In this document: one piece after another, positions 34,397 through 38,123 of the stretch | How the letters are laid out: every line of letters begins with the position of its first letter | Numbering within the stretch: the stretch's first letter is position 1 | Assembly: GCA_902727985.1 (NCBI GenBank) | Contig: CACVAY010000040.1 | Coordinates: 1 to 38,123 of the forward strand | From: an uncultured Thiotrichaceae bacterium | GTDB taxonomy: Bacteria > Pseudomonadota > Gammaproteobacteria > Thiotrichales > Thiotrichaceae | Direction: 5' to 3' | DNA length: 38,123 bases | Notes under the pieces: generated by a model | What the model saw: the letters and a program-made list of their open reading frames with translations, nothing else | What the model was told of the DNA's origin: nothing | The model's database searches: none | Made by a program: the position numbers and the translations under genes

Positions 34397-34878
34397 TCGT
34401 TCGTCATCACAAAAACCTCATCTCTCAAACGAATCTTACCTGAGCGAATAACTCGCGCAGTAATCCCTCCGTGACCTCGAACCGCGTTATACCCGCCCTC
34501 GCCAAACGTTGTTTCCATAAAAGAACAAGGATGACACAAGCCCGTGTATTCAAGAACCGCATCGCCAATCTGAAAGGTTTTGTCTTTAAGCGCTAACAAA
34601 TTGAGACTGCTCACACAGATATTACGGCGTAATAGCTCAGGCTTAACCGTTCCACGTCCCAATAAAGAAGCGATAACTGGCAAATGCTCTGTTTGTACTA
34701 AGGTGACTTGTCGTTTACCAGAGGTACCTGCATAACGATCTCCTAATAGACCTGAATTCGTCACAGCCTCGACTTCATTAACAACATTCATAGTGGCACG
34801 TCGCTCTGGGCGAAGTCCGATCCAATCAACTCTGCCACGTTGTGGCAAGGTTTCCAGCAGTTCAGTAACAGTAGGCAT
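34393..34878 (-). CDS. MOSC domain protein
   Basis: The 161-residue protein consists of a MOSC domain, the beta-barrel found at the C-terminus of molybdenum cofactor sulfurases and in YiiM/YcbX. Features include the N-terminal VDWIGLRPERRATMNVVNEV, GLLGDRYAG, the RRNICVSSLNLLAL segment, and the conserved Cys residues in GLCHPCSFME. It is a stand-alone MOSC protein that may bind Moco or carry sulfur. ATG at 34878 has AAGGAG five bases upstream. Overlap with the TauE/SafE gene suggests a shared function in sulfur handling. Confidence 0.9.
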   Translation of the reverse strand: MPTVTELLETLPQRGRVDWIGLRPERRATMNVVNEVEAVTNSGLLGDRYAGTSGKRQVTLVQTEHLPVIASLLGRGTVKPELLRRNICVSSLNLLALKDKTFQIGDAVLEYTGLCHPCSFMETTFGEGGYNAVRGHGGITARVIRSGKIRLRDEVFVMTNE

Positions 34879-34965
34879 ACGTTCTCCTTGTTCGAAGTTT
34901 TAGCAAGAAAGTGATAATGTAATAGACCTTTAAAAAGAGGATTCAATCAAAGGCTCATGTATATG

Positions 34966-34971
34966 TATAAT
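34966..34971 (+). promoter_or_regulatory. Candidate -10 box of parE
   Basis: A perfect TATAAT lies 29 bases before the parE ATG used here. A TTCAAT 18 bases upstream could be a weak -35. An in-frame ATG at 34970 overlaps the hexamer, which argues against that ATG being the start. Confidence 0.4.
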
Positions 34972-34999
34972 GCCTGCATCATTTCAAAAAAATAATACT

Positions 35000-36886
35000 A
35001 TGGCAACAAACTACAATGCCGCTGATATCGAAGTATTAAGCGGGCTTGACCCGGTGCGCAAACGCCCCGGCATGTACACAGATACCACACGGCCTAATCA
35101 CCTTGCCCAAGAGGCGATTGATAACAGTGTCGATGAAGCGTTAGCGGGGCATGCAGACAGAATTGATGTCACCTTGCATATTGATGGTTCCGTGTCGGTC
35201 ATTGATAACGGGCGGGGGATGCCTGTCGACCTGCATCCTGAAAAGAAAATACCCGGTGTAGAAGTTATCCTCGCAACACTGCATGCGGGTGGTAAATTCT
35301 CAGACAAGAACTATCAGTTCTCCGGCGGGTTACACGGCGTTGGCGTTTCAGTGGTTAATGCACTCTCTAAAAAACTGGAAGTGAAAATTAAACGTGATGG
35401 ACAAGAACATCTCATCATCTTTGAAGACGGCTACAAATCAAGTGACCTGGAAGTCATTGGAAAAGTCGGCATCAAAAATACTGGCACTTCCATTCGCTTC
35501 TGGCCAGATAGCCAATATTTCGACACCATTAACTTTTCGGTTAAAAAGTTACTGCATAACCTTCGCGCAAAAGCGGTTTTGTGTTCTGGTCTACACATTA
35601 CCTTCACCGAAGAGGCCAAAGACACAACGACCGAATGGCACTATGAAGATGGTCTAAAAGACTATTTGATTGAGGCAGTAGATGGGTTTGAAACTTTGCC
35701 TGAATCGCCTTTCATGAACACTTTTTCCTCTGAAAAAGAAGGTATCGAATGTGCACTTTTATGGCTCCCGGAAGGTGGACTTGAAGTGCAAGAAAGCTAC
35801 GTCAACCTGATTCCAACCTCACAAGGTGGTACACATGTCAACGGTTTACGCACAGGTATCACCGATGCTTTACGCGAGTTTTGCGAATTCCGCAATTTAC
35901 TACCGAGAGGTTTAAAGCTCTCGCCGGAAGATGTTTGGAGCAATATCAGCTTTGTACTGTCCTTTAAAATGCAAGACCCGCAATTTGCAGGACAAACTAA
36001 AGAGCGCCTATCTTCGCGCCAAGCCGCCAGCTTTATCTCTGGAACGATGAAAGATGCCTTTAGCCTGCATCTCAACCACCACAATGAGCTCGGTGAAAAA
36101 CTTGCAGAATATTGCATTAACAATGCACAAAAACGCTTACGCGCCAGTAAGAAAGTCATTCGTAAAAAAGTAGCAACAGGCCCCGCATTACCTGGCAAAC
36201 TCGCTGATTGCGCATCGCAAGATTTAAATCGCACCGAACTATTTCTTGTGGAAGGTGATTCTGCGGGAGGCTCAGCCAAACAAGCGAGAGATCGTGAATT
36301 TCAAGCTATCATGCCCTTGCGCGGCAAAATATTAAACACATGGGAAGTTCATCAAGATCAGGTGCTAGGTTCACAAGAAATTCATGATATTTCAGTCGCG
36401 ATTGGCGTTGATCCAGGCGCGGAAGACCTTGAGAAATTGCGCTACGGAAAAATCTGTATTCTCGCTGATGCCGACTCAGATGGTGCGCACATTGCAACAT
36501 TAATTTGCGCCCTATTCGTCAAACACTTCCGCCCTCTCGTTAAAGCCGGACATTTGTTCATCGCGATGCCACCACTATATCGGGTTGATGTTGGCAAAGA
36601 AAAGTTCTATGCCCTCGATGCATCAGAGCGCGAAGCCATTCTTGATAAAGTCAAAAAAGACAAGAAAAAAGGCAAGGTGACCGTTACCCGCTTTAAGGGC
36701 CTAGGTGAAATGAACCCCTTACAATTACGTGAAACAACCATGTTCCCAGACACACGCAGACTCGTGCAACTGACCATCGACGATGATGATGAAACGGATG
36801 GTTTAATGGATAAAATTCTTGCCAAAAAGCGCTCAGCGGATCGCAAATCATGGCTCGAAAGTAAGGGTAACCTCGCAACCATATGA
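35000..36886 (+). CDS. parE: DNA topoisomerase IV subunit B
   Basis: ParE is the ATPase subunit of topoisomerase IV, which decatenates chromosomes. The 628-residue protein has the GHKL ATPase domain (EAIDNSVDEALAG, IDNGRGMPVD, GGLHGVGVSVVNALS), the transducer domain (QTKERLSSRQAA) and the Toprim domain with EGDSAGGSAKQARDR and DADSDGAHI; the C-terminal RFKGLGEMNP is conserved. Its length is close to the 630 of E. coli. ATG at 35000 (MATNYNAADIEVL) is used because the ATG at 34970 lies in a TATAAT box. It overlaps murI by four bases (ATGA). parC is not in the window. Confidence 0.97.
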   Translation: MATNYNAADIEVLSGLDPVRKRPGMYTDTTRPNHLAQEAIDNSVDEALAGHADRIDVTLHIDGSVSVIDNGRGMPVDLHPEKKIPGVEVILATLHAGGKFSDKNYQFSGGLHGVGVSVVNALSKKLEVKIKRDGQEHLIIFEDGYKSSDLEVIGKVGIKNTGTSIRFWPDSQYFDTINFSVKKLLHNLRAKAVLCSGLHITFTEEAKDTTTEWHYEDGLKDYLIEAVDGFETLPESPFMNTFSSEKEGIECALLWLPEGGLEVQESYVNLIPTSQGGTHVNGLRTGITDALREFCEFRNLLPRGLKLSPEDVWSNISFVLSFKMQDPQFAGQTKERLSSRQAASFISGTMKDAFSLHLNHHNELGEKLAEYCINNAQKRLRASKKVIRKKVATGPALPGKLADCASQDLNRTELFLVEGDSAGGSAKQARDREFQAIMPLRGKILNTWEVHQDQVLGSQEIHDISVAIGVDPGAEDLEKLRYGKICILADADSDGAHIATLICALFVKHFRPLVKAGHLFIAMPPLYRVDVGKEKFYALDASEREAILDKVKKDKKKGKVTVTRFKGLGEMNPLQLRETTMFPDTRRLVQLTIDDDDETDGLMDKILAKKRSADRKSWLESKGNLATI

Positions 36887-37689
36887 CGAGCCAAGCGCCG
36901 ATTGGTATCTTCGACTCAGGGGTTGGGGGCTTGTCTGTCTTACATGACATACATCGCCTCCTTCCCCATGAAAACATCACCTACATCGCCGACTCACAAC
37001 ATGCGCCTTACGGGAACCGCTCCACACACTTTATCCAGAAGCGTAGTTTGGAACTCACTCAAGCACTGATTGATAAAGGCTGTAAACTCATTGTCGTCGC
37101 CTGCAATACCGCCACCACCGAGGCCATTCAGCATATTCGTGATCAAGTCGACTTGCCCATTATTGGCGTAGAACCCGCGATTAAACCAGCAGCAAGATAT
37201 TCCAAAAACCGCAAAATCGGCGTACTAGCCACCCAGCGCACCACCGACAGCAAACGTATCCGCGAACTGATTGAGCTTTATGCAGATCACTGCGAAGTAA
37301 GCCTACAAGCTTGTCCCGGCTTAGTTGAAATCATCGAAAGCAATGATCAACCAACTAATCTACATTTACTGGAAAACTATCTGCAACCGCTATTGGAAAA
37401 AGATATCGACGCACTAGTACTAGGCTGTACACACTATCCATTCATTCGTGAGCAGATTGAACAAATCATTGGGAATGACATCACCATTCACGAGACGGGC
37501 AAACCCGTTGCAGAGCAAATCAATCGCGTGATGCAGCAAGCTAACCTAGCGAATAAAAAAACAAAAATTGGAACGATAACGATATATTCAAGCTCCGATT
37601 CTACGGATAGCCATACAACCATCAGCAAATTATGGCCAAACCCCGCTATCCTGAAAAACCTCAACGAGGAAGAGCCAAAGCATGATTAA
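36883..37689 (+). CDS. murI: Glutamate racemase
   Basis: MurI makes D-glutamate for peptidoglycan. The 268-residue protein has the family start IGIFDSGVGGLSVL (Asp11 region), the first catalytic Cys in VVACNTATT and the second in VLGCTHYPF, with APYG in between. ATG at 36883 overlaps the parE stop, and the next gene overlaps its end by eight bases, so the three form one transcription unit. Confidence 0.96.
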   Translation: MTSQAPIGIFDSGVGGLSVLHDIHRLLPHENITYIADSQHAPYGNRSTHFIQKRSLELTQALIDKGCKLIVVACNTATTEAIQHIRDQVDLPIIGVEPAIKPAARYSKNRKIGVLATQRTTDSKRIRELIELYADHCEVSLQACPGLVEIIESNDQPTNLHLLENYLQPLLEKDIDALVLGCTHYPFIREQIEQIIGNDITIHETGKPVAEQINRVMQQANLANKKTKIGTITIYSSSDSTDSHTTISKLWPNPAILKNLNEEEPKHD

Positions 37690-37885
37690 ATCGATTGCCA
37701 TCATGTTCAATGGCTTTACTATATTCAGTATTCCTCTCATTCTGGCGATGCATTTTCGTTGTGATGAATACGAAAACAAGCCCATCCCCAAAATATCAGG
37801 CATCGTGCTATTAATAGGTTTGTTGCTGATTCAGCTCTATCACTTCGTCTTTTTGGAACACGCACTACTGTGGTATCAACATTGA
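37682..37885 (+). CDS. Small two-helix membrane protein, possibly a truncated gene
   Basis: The 67-residue product has two hydrophobic helices (IAIMFNGFTIFSIPLILAMHF and ISGIVLLIGLLLIQLYHFVF) with a short polar loop. It overlaps the murI end by eight bases and has GAGGAAGAG seven bases upstream, which favours translation. I do not recognise a family. The frame continues past its TGA for 26 sense codons to a second stop, so it may be the N-terminus of a decayed longer membrane protein or a complete small protein. Confidence 0.6.
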   Translation: MIKSIAIMFNGFTIFSIPLILAMHFRCDEYENKPIPKISGIVLLIGLLLIQLYHFVFLEHALLWYQH

Positions 37886-38123
37886 AGCTACGCAGCGCAG
37901 CCCTACTCTCATGCTGTGCTGCCTGCCTGCATACGTAATTTTGATTTGATATTTTCGTCTAATTGACGAATGATCAAATTTGCCATGATAACCTCACACA
38001 ACTCATTGCATTGAAATCACTGTACTCAATGACAGCACTCACTGCAATGCTATCTATTTATCGAGATCAGCCCATGAGACACTAATAACGCTTACACAGA
38101 GTCAGTGCAACGTTTGTTTGGTG
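37886..38123 (+). other. Window end without a called gene
   Basis: About 240 bases. The frame of the small membrane protein continues to 37963 after one TGA. A dyad of CATTG and CAATG, with further TGCA-containing copies, occurs near 38010-38050. No ORF of useful length with a ribosome binding site is seen before the edge. Confidence 0.4.

Noticed and set aside
34970-34999. Upstream ATG for parE adding ten residues.
   Set aside because: It overlaps a perfect TATAAT and the added residues have no match to ParE N-termini.

Overview
The window is a piece of chromosome from a gammaproteobacterium. The gene complement and synteny support this: clpS-clpA, coaE-zapD, hemJ beside argC, rppH beside a HAD-IB phosphatase, gltB-gltD, and parE followed directly by murI. 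By eye the base composition is low to mid 40s percent GC, which would suit a marine or sulfur/methylotroph-type lineage (for example a Methylophaga- or Thiotrichales-like organism). That placement is a guess, because no rRNA or tRNA gene is present. Almost everything is core housekeeping; no prophage, insertion sequence transposase or CRISPR array was seen.

Layout: 1-2.6 kb (minus) holds a bactofilin, a coiled-coil membrane protein and argC, with a perfect FNR-type box between the first two. 2.7-5.3 kb holds hemJ, rppH, a HAD phosphatase, a 128-bp MITE-like element with TTAGG direct repeats, and a histidine-type phosphatase. 5.3-8.1 kb is the clpS-clpA unit. 8.6-9.6 kb is a PfkB (adenosine kinase-like) gene with a clear terminator. 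9.7-17.5 kb (minus) is one long, tightly overlapping operon for a multisubunit Mrp-type cation/proton antiporter, followed by a tandem universal stress protein gene. 17.9-22.6 kb is a more accessory stretch: a DUF533 protein, a small ORF, a double-AAA+ ATPase and a DUF4143-type ATPase preceded by 33-bp tandem repeats. 22.8-28.9 kb is gltB-gltD. 29.3-31.8 kb (minus) is a 2OG-Fe(II) hydroxylase, DUF2853, coaE and zapD. 31.8-34.9 kb holds a small conserved protein, truA, a second HAD-IB phosphatase, a TauE/SafE permease and a MOSC protein. 35.0-37.9 kb (plus) is parE, murI and a small membrane protein.

The most interesting system is the Mrp-like operon. Its order is E-F-G-B-C-D followed by two more NuoL/M/N-type subunits and a stress protein. 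There is no full-length MrpA. Its C-terminal parts (MbhD- and MbhE-like) appear fused to MrpB, and the order recalls the Mrp module of archaeal membrane-bound hydrogenases. The first two antiporter-like subunits keep the membrane glutamate and lysine expected for proton translocation. The third has alanine where the glutamate should be, so it may be a specialised non-pumping or differently coupled subunit. Other leads are the MITE-like element, two mononucleotide runs (G9 upstream of the HAD gene, G8 inside mrpE), a start codon placed directly after the clpA terminator, and several dyad or tandem repeats in promoter-sized gaps.
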